Positions 8,740-16,684 of a DNA stretch of 64,000 nucleotides are shown here, piece by piece (the stretch's first letter is position 1; each line of letters begins with the position of its first letter). Below the pieces are notes generated by a model, which had not been told where the DNA came from, made no database searches, and saw only the letters and a list, made by a program, of their open reading frames with translations. Both the position numbers and the translations under genes were made by a program. Location: contig JAGGAB010000016.1 of assembly GCA_017889705.1 (NCBI GenBank), positions 27,686-91,685 on the forward strand, in the 5' to 3' direction. This DNA comes from Bacillota bacterium. GTDB lineage: Bacteria; Bacillota; Negativicutes; Sporomusales; Sporomusaceae.

Positions 8740-9618
8740 TTATTTTAATTTACCGCCTTCAACGACAATATCTTCCGGGTTAATGGTGTCACTATACGCG
8801 GGTTTCAAGGTTTCGTTATATGCTTTGTGGATAAAGTTTTCTTTGCCGAGGGTTTCTAATTCAGTATTGATCCAGTCTTGCAGTTCTTTATTGCCTTTTT
8901 TAACGGCAGGAGCAATGGTATCAAGACTGCCCAGAGTGGGAACGCCAACGGTAAAGCCGGCATTTTCTTTGGCCCAGGCAAATAATAAGGTGTTGTCATG
9001 GGCTAAAGCGGCGCCGCGTTTATCCTTCAAAGCTTCAAAGGCTTCGGTGTTTTGATCAAATTTTAGTAATTCGATGTCAGGATGGTTCTTGGTAAAATAG
9101 GTTTCGGCAGTGGTACCTTTATTAACAATCAGCTTTTTGCCTTTTAACTGATCAACTGAGGTAATTGGCGACCCTGAAGGGGATACAACACCAAGTGCCA
9201 CTTTCATATAAGGATTGGCAAAGTCGACTTTTTGTTTTCTTTCATCAGTTACGGTAAAGTTGGCTAAAATGATGTCAACCTTGTTAGATTGCAAAAACTC
9301 AACCCGGCTGGCTGCTTCCACCAATACAAATTCTACTTTGGATTCATCACCAAGCAAATCTTTGGCAAAGCGTTTGGCAATATATACGTCAAAACCTTGG
9401 TTCTTGCCATTGGCATCAACAAAACCAAAAGGCGGTTTGTCGCTGAATACGCCAATTTTTATTTTGCCGCGGTCTTTGATTTCCTGGATGCTGCTCTTGC
9501 TGGTAGCTTTAGAATCCTGTTTAGCATCAGTTTTGGTAGCTGTTGAACCGCAACCGGCCAATACTCCCACTAAGAATAAGGCACTAAGAATGAGGGCAAA
9601 AATCTTTTTACTGTTCAC
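8740..9618 (-). CDS. amino-acid ABC transporter substrate-binding lipoprotein
   Basis: The 292-residue protein begins with a lipoprotein signal (lipobox LVGVLAGC), then a family-3 solute-binding domain. IKIGVFSDKPPFGFVD, GFDVYIAKRFAKDLLGD and ANFTVTDERKQKVDFANPYM mark polar amino-acid receptors. It delivers substrate to the two permeases and ATPase of the same operon. The start is GTG with AAAGGAG upstream. The leader upstream of this operon is shared with the sulfur genes, so cystine or another sulfur amino acid is a reasonable guess. The fold alone would also fit glutamine or arginine. Confidence 0.88.
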   Translation of the reverse strand: MNSKKIFALILSALFLVGVLAGCGSTATKTDAKQDSKATSKSSIQEIKDRGKIKIGVFSDKPPFGFVDANGKNQGFDVYIAKRFAKDLLGDESKVEFVLVEAASRVEFLQSNKVDIILANFTVTDERKQKVDFANPYMKVALGVVSPSGSPITSVDQLKGKKLIVNKGTTAETYFTKNHPDIELLKFDQNTEAFEALKDKRGAALAHDNTLLFAWAKENAGFTVGVPTLGSLDTIAPAVKKGNKELQDWINTELETLGKENFIHKAYNETLKPAYSDTINPEDIVVEGGKLK

Positions 9619-9635
9619 AATACATCTCTCCTTTA

Positions 9636-10394
9636 TTAATTTTGGAATTGGAATATATTTAAAAATTGCTGTGCACGCTCTGTCTGAGGTTTGGAAAAAA
9701 ACTCAGACGGTTTGGCAATTTCGCAAATTTTCCCGGCATCAATAAAAACAATCTGGTCGGCAACCGCTTGGGCAAAGCCCATCTCATGGGTCACAATGAC
9801 CATGGTCATTCCCTGTTTGGCCAGGCCTAGGATAACATCCAGCACCTCACGGACCATTTCAGGATCAAGGGCTGCCGTAACCTCGTCAAACAGCATGATT
9901 TCGGGATTCATACATAAGGCGCGTACAATGGCAATTCTTTGTTTCTGACCACCGGAAAGCTGCCGGGGATAAGAATCCTTACGGTCAAGCAGTCCTACCC
10001 GTTCCAAGAGCTGCTCAGCCTGTGCAAGTGCTTCTTTTTTGTCTCTCTTCTGTACTTGTAAAGGTCCCAGAAGAATGTTTTCTATAACAGTCATATGCGG
10101 AAACAGGTCGTAATTTTGGAATACCATACCGATTTGCTGGCGATATTTCTGCCAATTTACCTGTTTACCGGTAAGGCTGTTGCCGGCAAACTTTATTTCC
10201 CCTCCCTGAATATCTTCAAGGCCGTTTAGACAACGCAGCAGGGTGCTTTTGCCGCAGCCTGACGGTCCTAAAACAACAACAACTTCACCTTTGTGGATAG
10301 TAAGATTAATATCGTCAAGTACAGGCGCTTGGCCGTAAGTTTTATGCAGTCCCTGTATTTCAAGCAGTACTTGGTCATTTACTGTACTAATAAT
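9636..10394 (-). CDS. amino-acid ABC transporter ATP-binding protein, apparent ATT start
   Basis: A polar amino-acid transporter ATPase of about 252 residues. The Walker [10 protein letters not shown], the Q-loop region [17 protein letters not shown], the signature LSGGQKQR and Walker [15 protein letters not shown] are all present. No ATG, GTG or TTG occurs in frame before the Met of GMVFQ, which lies after Walker A, so a start there would delete the nucleotide site. GGGAGG at 10400-10405 is followed by in-frame ATT codons at 10394 and 10391; one of these is the likely start. The gene begins 10 nt after the permease stop and precedes the binding protein. Confidence 0.85.
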   Translation of the reverse strand: MISTVNDQVLLEIQGLHKTYGQAPVLDDINLTIHKGEVVVVLGPSGCGKSTLLRCLNGLEDIQGGEIKFAGNSLTGKQVNWQKYRQQIGMVFQNYDLFPHMTVIENILLGPLQVQKRDKKEALAQAEQLLERVGLLDRKDSYPRQLSGGQKQRIAIVRALCMNPEIMLFDEVTAALDPEMVREVLDVILGLAKQGMTMVIVTHEMGFAQAVADQIVFIDAGKICEIAKPSEFFSKPQTERAQQFLNIFQFQN

Positions 10395-10404
10395 GAACGC
10401 CTCC

Positions 10405-11082
10405 CTAGTTCTCCCATTTTGCTTCCAGTTTTTTCGATAATATTGATAATGGATAACAGATAATGAAGTAGAGGATAAAGATAAAACCGTAGATCCAGAA
10501 GGAAGCGGTAGGTTCTTTCAAAATAGATCGCTCGATAATCTGCTGGCCAACTTTCACGACATCAATAACCCCAATCATAACAACAAGAGAAGTGGTTTTG
10601 ACCATTCTTGTCGATAAATTGATGGCACCTGGCAACAGGCGACGGGTGGCTTGCGGCAGTAATACAAACCGGTAAAGCTGCCAAAAGCTCAAGCCCAGTG
10701 CTTTGCCTGATTCTGTTTGGTGTTTTGGCAGTGATTCTAATGCGCCTCTGACAATGTCACCCATTTCAGCTGCACCCCAGAGACTAAAGACAATTACAGC
10801 GACCAGTTCACCGTCTAAATGAATGTCCAATATACCAGTTACGCCAAAGTACACGAAAAACAGCCAAACAAGAATAGGGATAATTCTAAATAACTCAAGA
10901 TAAAAGCGGCAAAGAAAGCGCAACACTTTTACTTTTGATGTTCTGGCCAAGCCAATAATTACTCCGAGTAAGGAGCCCAGAATGATCGATATAAAAGCAA
11001 TCCGGGCAGTTATCAATAGTCCGCCTAAGAGGCGAGAGAAGTTGCTGCCGTCGGCAAGCACATTAATTCCCGAACTCAGCAT
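10405..11082 (-). CDS. amino-acid ABC transporter permease
   Basis: A 225-residue polar amino-acid permease (HisM/GlnP type) with five hydrophobic helices and the ATPase-contact loop GALESLPKHQTESGKALGLS, followed by VLLPQATRRLLPG. It pairs with the second permease of the operon to form the membrane channel. Its start lies 20 nt inside the end of the upstream permease gene, so translation is coupled. It is ordinary for the family in length and motifs. Confidence 0.9.
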   Translation of the reverse strand: MLSSGINVLADGSNFSRLLGGLLITARIAFISIILGSLLGVIIGLARTSKVKVLRFLCRFYLELFRIIPILVWLFFVYFGVTGILDIHLDGELVAVIVFSLWGAAEMGDIVRGALESLPKHQTESGKALGLSFWQLYRFVLLPQATRRLLPGAINLSTRMVKTTSLVVMIGVIDVVKVGQQIIERSILKEPTASFWIYGFIFILYFIICYPLSILSKKLEAKWEN

Positions 11083-11728
11083 AGCGCACCTTCCTTTCCA
11101 GCCAGGTCAAGAAGAATGAAAGTGGCAAAAGCAGGATGAGATAGGCAACTACCAGCATCAATAAGGATTCAAAGGTTTGATAGTACATACCGATCAAGTC
11201 TTGCGTTACATGCATCAGGTCTGGTATGGCAATGGCACCTACAATTGAAGTTTCTTTTAATAAAAAGATACAATTGGCGCCTAACGAGGGTAGTGTCACT
11301 GAGAAGGCTTGCGGTAAAATAACATAGCGAATTAGCTGCCTATTGGAAAGTCCAATACTAAGACCGGATTCGATTTGCGCTTTGCTAACTGACTCAATGC
11401 CGCCGCGAAAGGCTTCGGCCATATAACTTCCGCCGAGAAAGCCCAAGCCGACGATGGCACAGGTTTGTTCACTCAGTGTTATTCCTAATTTTGTTAAGCC
11501 ATAATATAAAAAGAATAACTGAATTAAGAGCGGAGTATTGCGAGAAAGCTCTATGTAGCCCCGAACCAAAGGAGTCAATATTTTGGGTTTATAGTATAAG
11601 ACAATACTGCATAGCAGGCCGACAACCAAAGACGTTACTATTCCCCATATCGCAAGTTTTAGTGTAAGCCAGGCCGCTTTTTCGTATAGCGGCAAAGCAG
11701 TTATTACAAAATCCCAGTTAATATCCAT
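11063..11728 (-). CDS. amino-acid ABC transporter permease (first gene of operon)
   Basis: A 221-residue permease of the same family, with the EAA-type loop FRGGIESVSKAQIESGLSIG and VILPQAFSVTLPSLG. It is the first gene of a four-gene minus-strand operon: permease, permease, ATPase, binding lipoprotein. A promoter and a leader element lie upstream. Together they encode a complete importer for a polar amino acid, possibly cystine given the shared leader. Confidence 0.9.
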   Translation of the reverse strand: MDINWDFVITALPLYEKAAWLTLKLAIWGIVTSLVVGLLCSIVLYYKPKILTPLVRGYIELSRNTPLLIQLFFLYYGLTKLGITLSEQTCAIVGLGFLGGSYMAEAFRGGIESVSKAQIESGLSIGLSNRQLIRYVILPQAFSVTLPSLGANCIFLLKETSIVGAIAIPDLMHVTQDLIGMYYQTFESLLMLVVAYLILLLPLSFFLTWLERKVRYAEFGN

Positions 11729-11780
11729 GAATGGATCACTCTTTTCATATAACTTGTTATTTAAATAGATAAATACATGA

Positions 11781-11836
11781 AAAAAAAGACCAAGTTTCTC
11801 CTTGAGAAACTTTGGCCTTCAGTTTGTCTGATCGGC
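11781..11836 (-). promoter_or_regulatory. leader element copy 3 with terminator (minus strand)
   Basis: On the minus strand GCCGA-TCAG-loop ACAAA-CTGA-AGGC spans 11836-11815. It continues into the terminator GGCCAAAGTTTCTC...GAGAAACTTGGTC plus T run, ending near 11781. It lies 53 nt upstream of the first permease of the amino-acid ABC operon. Confidence 0.82.
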
Positions 11837-11857
11837 ATTACTATGTAACTTTATTTG

Positions 11858-11886
11858 AGTATATATTAATATAAAGTACGTGTCAA
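11858..11886 (-). promoter_or_regulatory. strong promoter for the amino-acid ABC operon
   Basis: On the minus strand TTGACA (11886-11881) and TATACT (11863-11858) are separated by exactly 17 bp, close to the sigma-A consensus. The RNA would begin shortly before leader copy 3. Confidence 0.85.
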
Positions 11887-11899
11887 GAGGATTATTAAA

Positions 11900-12730
11900 T
11901 CAACACAGTTGCTTACTACCATTACTTCCTATCGGACATGTAAATTCGCAACAACGGCAATATTTGACTACTTGTACGGGTAACTCGAATCCTTCAACAT
12001 TTTGGCTTTTGGCATTTTCTTCATCGATTTTCATTTGTACATTACAGTCCAAGCGATTATATATTCCTGTGCGACCCGGTAATTCTTCCCTGCCATATTC
12101 TCGTGGAGTATATATTTGTTTGCCAAAGGCCTTTTGTGGGCATGCCTGAATACAATATTCCTCACAGTTGGTGCAAGGGTCAAATGAAATTGGCCCTGTG
12201 GACGCAAGCTCAATATTAATTGCCAATGCCCGTAGACGAACTCTCGAACCATATTCGGATGTAAGTAGGAGGTTATTTTTGCCAACACAACCTAAGCCTG
12301 CCAAAACGGCAGCATCTTTTAAATAGATACCTCCTTTTTCAATATGGTATGGCAAAGCCACAGCGACTATATTATAAGTATTTTGCAGCCAATCCTTAAG
12401 ATTATTAATAATTGAAATTAGCTTTTTATTACCAATAGGGTTCGATCTGCCATACCAATAATCTAGTTCGGGTTGTGATTCTGGATGAGTATAAGCAACG
12501 ACAATAACTGATTTAGCTTCTTCCGGCCAATCAACTTCTCCCGAATTTCGAGTATGAATTTTTTGATCTCTGGCACCAACACCGTTGTATTCAGGCATTT
12601 TGGGTGCCACAGTAAACGAGGGGGCTTGCATTAAATTTTTTACGTTTGCAATACCGGCAAGAGTCGCCCCAAACTCCTTTGCCTTAACAACAATTGCCTC
12701 ATTGAACCTTGATTTTTCAATTGTATTCAT
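11900..12730 (-). CDS. QueG-like double [4Fe-4S] ferredoxin-domain protein
   Basis: The 276-residue protein resembles the epoxyqueuosine-reductase superfamily. It has an N-terminal domain beginning with an AKEFGATLAGIA segment, an SVIVVAYTHPES strand, LGCVGKNNLLLTSEYGSRVR, then two cysteine clusters: CTNCEEYCIQACP near 187 and CRCCEFTCPIG near 258. True QueG reduces epoxyqueuosine in tRNA using cobalamin. This protein is shorter, lacks the QueG C-terminal repeats and is probably a different redox enzyme. Two relatives lie at 24.3 and 25.5 kb beside nitrogenase-like and Ssu genes. No leader element precedes it. It is a single gene with unknown substrate. Confidence 0.75.
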   Translation of the reverse strand: MNTIEKSRFNEAIVVKAKEFGATLAGIANVKNLMQAPSFTVAPKMPEYNGVGARDQKIHTRNSGEVDWPEEAKSVIVVAYTHPESQPELDYWYGRSNPIGNKKLISIINNLKDWLQNTYNIVAVALPYHIEKGGIYLKDAAVLAGLGCVGKNNLLLTSEYGSRVRLRALAINIELASTGPISFDPCTNCEEYCIQACPQKAFGKQIYTPREYGREELPGRTGIYNRLDCNVQMKIDEENAKSQNVEGFELPVQVVKYCRCCEFTCPIGSNGSKQLC

Positions 12731-12823
12731 ACATGTAACCTCATATAAGTATATTTAAAGATGAATAAACTACTTCGCTACAGCTAGCTGTTTTCCTTGC
12801 CAAACAAAATTATTATTTATCTA

Positions 12824-12852
12824 TTGACAGTATTGCAATTTCTAGATAAAAT
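12824..12852 (+). promoter_or_regulatory. strong promoter for leader 4
   Basis: TTGACA at 12824 and TAAAAT at 12847 are 17 bp apart, 21 nt before the leader hairpin. Confidence 0.82.
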
Positions 12853-12872
12853 TAAAAAAATAATATAGCGTA

Positions 12873-12925
12873 GCTGATTGGAGAACCAAAGGCTAAGAAC
12901 ATACTTGTTCTTAGTCTTTATTTAT
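12873..12925 (+). promoter_or_regulatory. leader element copy 4 with terminator
   Basis: GCTGA-TTGG-loop AGAA-CCAA-AGGC (12873-12893), with the stem fully paired in a sequence unlike copies 1-3. It continues into the terminator CTAAGAACA-TACT-TGTTCTTAG with a T-rich tail. The remaining 110 nt up to the binding-protein gene show only a GGGAGGA ribosome site. Confidence 0.8.
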
Positions 12926-13036
12926 TTCTAGCAAAAAAGGGAGGGGACTGTAAAAATCATCATCTATATCGCGCTAGAATAATAAAAGTGAAGCATACGT
13001 TATTACTTTACCAACAAGTATACGGGAGGAATTTAT

Positions 13037-13810
13037 ATGGCAAAAAGATGGTTTCCATTGTTCACAATATCGTTTCTTATTATAACGCTAGTTTTAGCTG
13101 GATGCGGAACGCAACCAACTTCTACATCCAAAATATTGAGGGTGGGTTCTGATACTACCTATGCGCCTTTTGGTTTCCAAGATGAAAAAACTAAAGAATA
13201 TGTTGGTTTCGATATTGATTTAATAAAGGCAATTGGCAAACAACTGGGCTATGAGGTACAACTCCAAGGCATGAATTTTGATGGGTTAATTCCCGCATTA
13301 GAAGGCAGTACCATTGATGTAGCTATTTCCGATATGACAATTACGGCGGAACGTTCACAGAAGGTTAATTTTTCAAAGGCTTATTATACAGCGGGTCTTT
13401 CCATCGTAGTTAAAGCAGACAATAATTCCATAAAAAGTTTCAAAGATCTTGAGGGCAAGCGGATTGGTGTATCCATTGGCTCAACTGGTGCCGAAGAAGC
13501 TCATAAGATTAAGAATGCCAAATTAACTGAGTTCAACAATATTACAGATGCTTTTTTGGACTTGAAGACTGGCGGAGTAGACGCCGTAATCAATGATTCT
13601 CCGGTTAATGAATACTATATTCTTAATAAAGGTAATCAGGATGCTAAAATTGTAGGCGAACCGTTGAATTCAGAAGAACTTGGAATTGCAACATCAAAAA
13701 AGAATCCGGAACTTGGAGAGAAAATAGACAAAGCATTAGCTGAGTTAAAGAAAAATGGCGAATATGAAAAAATTTACGTGAAATGGTTTGGTAAAAAGCC
13801 GCTTCAATAA
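13037..13810 (+). CDS. orphan amino-acid binding lipoprotein
   Basis: The 257-residue family-3 binding protein has a lipobox (LVLAGCG) and the usual elements VGSDTTYAPFGFQDE, GFDIDLIKAIGKQLGY, ISDMTITAERSQKVNFS and the C-terminal YEKIYVKWFG. It should capture a polar amino acid at the outer face of the membrane. No permease or ATPase adjoins it. It may serve the amino-acid transporter at 9.6-11.7 kb, which is under the same kind of leader. The next sequence downstream is a gene fragment, so the locus has been rearranged. Confidence 0.87.
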   Translation: MAKRWFPLFTISFLIITLVLAGCGTQPTSTSKILRVGSDTTYAPFGFQDEKTKEYVGFDIDLIKAIGKQLGYEVQLQGMNFDGLIPALEGSTIDVAISDMTITAERSQKVNFSKAYYTAGLSIVVKADNNSIKSFKDLEGKRIGVSIGSTGAEEAHKIKNAKLTEFNNITDAFLDLKTGGVDAVINDSPVNEYYILNKGNQDAKIVGEPLNSEELGIATSKKNPELGEKIDKALAELKKNGEYEKIYVKWFGKKPLQ

Positions 13811-13827
13811 GCTAAGCTACATTATAA

Positions 13828-14004
13828 GATATTGTAGCCGATGTAAAAAAAGGGCTTAGCCAAGCTTATGACAATCCCAACGGGTATATTGTACAGATGG
13901 GGTGTGCTCTGCCGATTGACACACCGGCGGAAAACATGCATGCTCTGATGGCTGCGGTGCGTCAGTATGGACGTTATCCTTTAAATCCGGAACTTTTTCG
14001 ATAG
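13828..14004 (+). pseudogene. C-terminal fragment of a UroD-like methyltransferase gene
   Basis: 58 codons in one frame end in TAG at 14002. They translate to GLSQAYDNPNGYIVQMGCALPID...NMHALMAAVRQYGRYPLNPE, clearly matching the last residues of the UroD-like protein at 44.1-45.2 kb (AYDNPKGYILALGCGLPM...NIHALFQAAREFGRYPIEPE). The frame is closed by TAA at 13825, with no start and no rest of the gene, so this is a remnant of a second copy. The Cys of the zinc motif (GCALP) is retained. It points to deletion or recombination between the binding-protein gene and the nitrogenase-like locus. Confidence 0.85.
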
Positions 14005-14044
14005 CGTAAAGAAGCAAATGTTATTTGTAATTCCCAAAATTTGC

Positions 14045-14073
14045 TTGACACAATATGAGTAAAGGTCTAATAT
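14045..14073 (+). promoter_or_regulatory. strong promoter for leader 5
   Basis: TTGACA at 14045 and TAATAT at 14068 are separated by 17 bp. Confidence 0.8.
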
Positions 14074-14105
14074 AAAGTTACAATATAAGTATAAAGGCAT
14101 ATGTA

Positions 14106-14161
14106 GTTGACTGGAAACAATCCAGAGACAGATTTTTACTGAAATCTGTCTCTTTTTATTT
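14106..14161 (+). promoter_or_regulatory. leader element copy 5 with terminator, closing-pair variant
   Basis: GTTGA-CTGG-loop AAACAAT-CCAG-AGAC (14106-14129). Here the usual AGGC is AGAC and the matching 5' base is T, so a C-G pair has become U-A, a compensatory change. The terminator is GAGACAGATTT...AAATCTGTCTC followed by T5. It lies 250 nt before the NifX-like gene, with repeats in between. Confidence 0.72.
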
Positions 14162-14254
14162 TCCTAACAGAAAGTATTACTTTCTTAAGAACAGGATAAG
14201 GGCAACATAGACTTGCGCCATCCTAAAGCTCGACGCAAGCCGTGTTTTCTTTAT
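14161..14254 (+). repeat. repeat R1, copy a
   Basis: About 95 bp, nearly the same as 18763-18857: TTCCTAACAGAAAGTAT, then GATAAGGGCAACAT, ACTTGCGC...GCAAGCCGTGTTTTC and TTTAT. It contains two inverted repeats (AGAAAGTATTACTTTCT, and CTTGCG with CGCAAG). Both copies sit directly behind the T run of a leader terminator, so the element may have spread as a unit or inserted at that site. No reading frame. Confidence 0.75.
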
Positions 14255-14257
14255 TAT

Positions 14258-14347
14258 CTGATGACTATCCGCTCTGATACTCCCCCTCTTTTTCCAATTG
14301 TTCCTTCGTGGGCAAGCTGAAATCAGGAGCGGTAGTCATTGGATAAA
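14258..14347. repeat. degenerate repeat R2, copy a
   Basis: TGATGACTATCCGCTC near the left and GAGCGGTAGTCATTGG near the right form an inverted repeat. The right end matches the right ends of the R2 copies at 18.5 and 25.4 kb (AGCGG.TTAGTCATCGGA). Only the ends are shared. Confidence 0.5.
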
Positions 14348-14411
14348 GTCTGAGGCTGTTGTAATCTAAGACTTAAGAGGCTTAGGTAGTTGCAATATAG
14401 ATTAAGGGGTG

Positions 14412-14819
14412 ATGAGTGTGGCAAAAGTAGCGATTGCCAGTACAGACGGGGTAACAATTAATGAGCATTTTGGCAAGGCAAAGGAGTTTTGGGTATATGA
14501 GGTTGCTGAAACCGGCGCATATACATTTCTTGAGCGTCGGGAAATTCCTCAAGGTATTGATGATTCCTCCAATCATCCGGCTAGTAAGGCTATTGAATTG
14601 TTGTCAGATGTTGAGGCCGTATTAGTTACCCAAATTGGGCGGCAGGCAGAGCAGGAATTACGGACAAAGGGAATTTTGGCTTTTGCGGTGAACCGTTTGA
14701 TTGACAAGGCGTTAGAGTCTTATGGTAAACGAGGCAAGTATATCAAAACTAATGCTCCTATAAATGCAACTGCCGGTTGTGGTGGTACGTCATGCGGCTG
14801 TTCACGTGGGTGTAGGTAA
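14412..14819 (+). CDS. NifX/NifB-C-terminal-like cofactor-binding protein with Cys-rich tail
   Basis: The 135-residue protein is of the dinitrogenase iron-molybdenum cofactor biosynthesis (Nitro_FeMo-Co) family. The diagnostic NEHFGKAKEFWVYEV segment lies at about 17-31, with AIELLSDVEAVLVTQIG and KGILAFAV behind it. Family members bind or carry nitrogenase cofactor precursors. The last 17 residues add a cluster of five cysteines, GCGGTSCGCSRGC, not part of the core fold, which could bind an Fe-S unit. It precedes nitrogenase-like pair 1, and a shorter relative follows the pair at 18.1 kb. The ATG at 14412 follows AAGGGGT; a GTG at 14418 is possible. Confidence 0.85.
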   Translation: MSVAKVAIASTDGVTINEHFGKAKEFWVYEVAETGAYTFLERREIPQGIDDSSNHPASKAIELLSDVEAVLVTQIGRQAEQELRTKGILAFAVNRLIDKALESYGKRGKYIKTNAPINATAGCGGTSCGCSRGCR

Positions 14820-14845
14820 ACAGATAATCGCAAACGGCAAACTTT

Positions 14846-14907
14846 GCTGATTGGTTAAGAGCTAAAGGCAAAAAGAATTTTAAAATTCTTTTTGCCTTTA
14901 GCTTTTT
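14846..14907 (+). promoter_or_regulatory. leader element copy 6 with long terminator
   Basis: GCTGA-TTGG-loop TTAAGAG-CTAA-AGGC (14846-14869; one G-U pair). The terminator is a nearly perfect stem GCTAAAGGCAAAAAGAATTT/AAATTCTTTTTGCC..., ending at the T run at 14903. It lies between the NifX-like gene and the DUF1858 gene with no clear promoter of its own, so it may gate read-through within the operon. Confidence 0.82.
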
Positions 14908-14944
14908 CTACACATTGCATAAAAAATGCAAAGGAGGCTAAGTT

Positions 14945-15145
14945 ATGGCTGTTACCAAAGAAACAAGTATCCGTGAGGTGGTCAGCAAATATCCGAATAC
15001 AGTTTCTGTATTCCGTAAGTATGGTATGGGATGTTTTGTCTGTGCTGCGGCAAGCTATGAAAATATTGAACAAGGGGCATATGCTCATGAGGTTGATAGT
15101 AATGTGCTACTTGCCGAGATAAATAAAGTCATTCAGGAAGAGTAA
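14945..15145 (+). CDS. DUF1858-domain protein
   Basis: This small 66-residue protein is almost entirely a DUF1858 domain: TSIREVVSKYPNTVSVFRKYGMGCFVC, with a CxxC pair at about 32-35, then HEVDSNVLLAEINKVIQ. Such domains occur alone or fused to redox enzymes of anaerobes; their function is not established. GGAGG lies 10 nt before the ATG. It is the first gene after leader 6 and precedes nitrogenase-like pair 1 by 33 nt, so it may bind a metal or disulfide partner of that enzyme (inference). Confidence 0.85.
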   Translation: MAVTKETSIREVVSKYPNTVSVFRKYGMGCFVCAAASYENIEQGAYAHEVDSNVLLAEINKVIQEE

Positions 15146-15178
15146 AGCTTAAGTCATAATGAACAGGAGGAGTGTAAG

Positions 15179-16681
15179 ATGATTAATTTAAAAGAGAATA
15201 CCTGCCCAACACGGGAACAGAGAGGTAATGGCCTTAATGCCTTTTTTGGAAAAGCAAGTGAGCTTATTAAAGAGGTGAAAGACGGGAAAACCGGTAATCA
15301 GGAACGGGCTTTCCAACAAACTTCGGGTTGTCTTTTGAATTTTTATCTAACGCAACGGGTTATGACAATCCACGATTCGGTTATGATTGTCCATGCACCG
15401 GTTGGCTGCTCGGTTGTCGGTTTAGGCTATAGGGAAGTATTCCGTAAAGTTCCGGTTTCATTAGGACGCACAGATGACTATGATTTTCATTGGCTGACGA
15501 CTAATCTAAACGAAAAAGACGTTATTTATGGGGCTGGTGACAAATTAAAACACGCTATCAAAGAAGCACAAGCCAGATATAACCCTAAAGCAATATTTGT
15601 TTTGGCATCGTGCACTACTGGCATTATCGGTGAAGATATTGCCGGCGTTGTCGAAGAAATTCAACCAGAAATCAAAGCTAAAATTGTCGCCATCCACTGC
15701 GAAGGTATTCGTTCTAAGCTGATCCAGACTGGCTATGACGCTTTTTGGCATGGCATACTTAAGTATTTGGTGAAAAAACCAACCAGGAAACAAAAGGACC
15801 TGGTTAATGTTGCCAGTATGTTGTCTTATACCTGGCAAGACCGGCAGGAGATTACTCGTTTGCTGGCTAAAATTGGTTTGCGGCCAAATTTTGTTCCGGA
15901 ATTCTCCACAATTGAGCAGTTTGAAATGCTTTCCGAGGCGGCTGTTACAGCACCCATTTGCTCTTCCTTTACAGAATATCTTTCCAAAGGGTTGGAACAG
16001 GAATATGGAGTACCTTACTTTTTGTATCCATCACCTGTTGGCGTAAAGCATACTGATGAATGGTTACGATCAGTTGCCTATTATACCGGCAAAGAAAAAG
16101 AAGTAGAAAAGGTAATTGCTGAAGAGCATGATGAATGGTTGCCTAAGCTGGAGCTTATTAATAAAGAATTTGAGAAGATTGGCAATGGTCAAGATATCAA
16201 TGTTCTTGGTTCATTGGGACAAGGCAGGCTTCTCACCCAAGTGCCATTTTTTAATGAGCTGGGCGTAAAAACACCGGCAGCTATCTGCCTGGATTTTGAT
16301 GATTTAGTGGTTGATGAGACTGAAAAATTGATTGAAGAAGTTGGCGATTTTGATATATTGGTTAATACCTTCCAGGCAGCAGAGGTTGCCCATCATACCA
16401 GACGTTACAATCCGGACATTGCGCTCACATGCCCGTTCCAGGGAAGCGCCTATAAACGAGACAAAGGTGCAACCAGAATCCATTCTAATAGAGGCGATGC
16501 CCGTCCGTGGAGTGCGCAAGCCGGCTATAAAGGAGCCATTGCTGCCGGCAACTTCCTGCTGCAGACTACCAAAAACCGTTCATTCCAAAAAACAATGCTG
16601 GAAAAAACACCAGATGTATATAACGAATGGTGGTATCAACAATCTGACCCACTCTATTTTGTAAACAAGGAGGCAAAATAA
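15179..16681 (+). CDS. nitrogenase component 1-like alpha subunit, pair 1 (NifD-like)
   Basis: This 500-residue protein is of the nitrogenase component 1 (Oxidored_nitro) family. Cysteines 51, 77 and 145 (TSGC, PVGC, ASCTTG) have the spacing of the NifD P-cluster ligands. Cys261 (APICSS) aligns by eye with the cofactor ligand Cys275, and His435 (RIHS) with His442 of Azotobacter NifD. The catalytic His195 is absent (TGYDAFW). It is thus not a standard dinitrogenase, but it is the only D-like protein here that keeps both cofactor ligands. GGAGGAG precedes the ATG, and the K-like partner starts 4 nt after it. It should form an alpha2beta2 reductase needing a NifH-type donor from elsewhere. Confidence 0.85.
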   Translation: MINLKENTCPTREQRGNGLNAFFGKASELIKEVKDGKTGNQERAFQQTSGCLLNFYLTQRVMTIHDSVMIVHAPVGCSVVGLGYREVFRKVPVSLGRTDDYDFHWLTTNLNEKDVIYGAGDKLKHAIKEAQARYNPKAIFVLASCTTGIIGEDIAGVVEEIQPEIKAKIVAIHCEGIRSKLIQTGYDAFWHGILKYLVKKPTRKQKDLVNVASMLSYTWQDRQEITRLLAKIGLRPNFVPEFSTIEQFEMLSEAAVTAPICSSFTEYLSKGLEQEYGVPYFLYPSPVGVKHTDEWLRSVAYYTGKEKEVEKVIAEEHDEWLPKLELINKEFEKIGNGQDINVLGSLGQGRLLTQVPFFNELGVKTPAAICLDFDDLVVDETEKLIEEVGDFDILVNTFQAAEVAHHTRRYNPDIALTCPFQGSAYKRDKGATRIHSNRGDARPWSAQAGYKGAIAAGNFLLQTTKNRSFQKTMLEKTPDVYNEWWYQQSDPLYFVNKEAK

Positions 16682-16684
16682 TAT

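Noticed and set aside
11900..12730. Reductive dehalogenase
   Set aside because: It shares the double-cluster ferredoxin layout but is only 276 residues, without a twin-arginine signal and without the usual C-terminal spacing.
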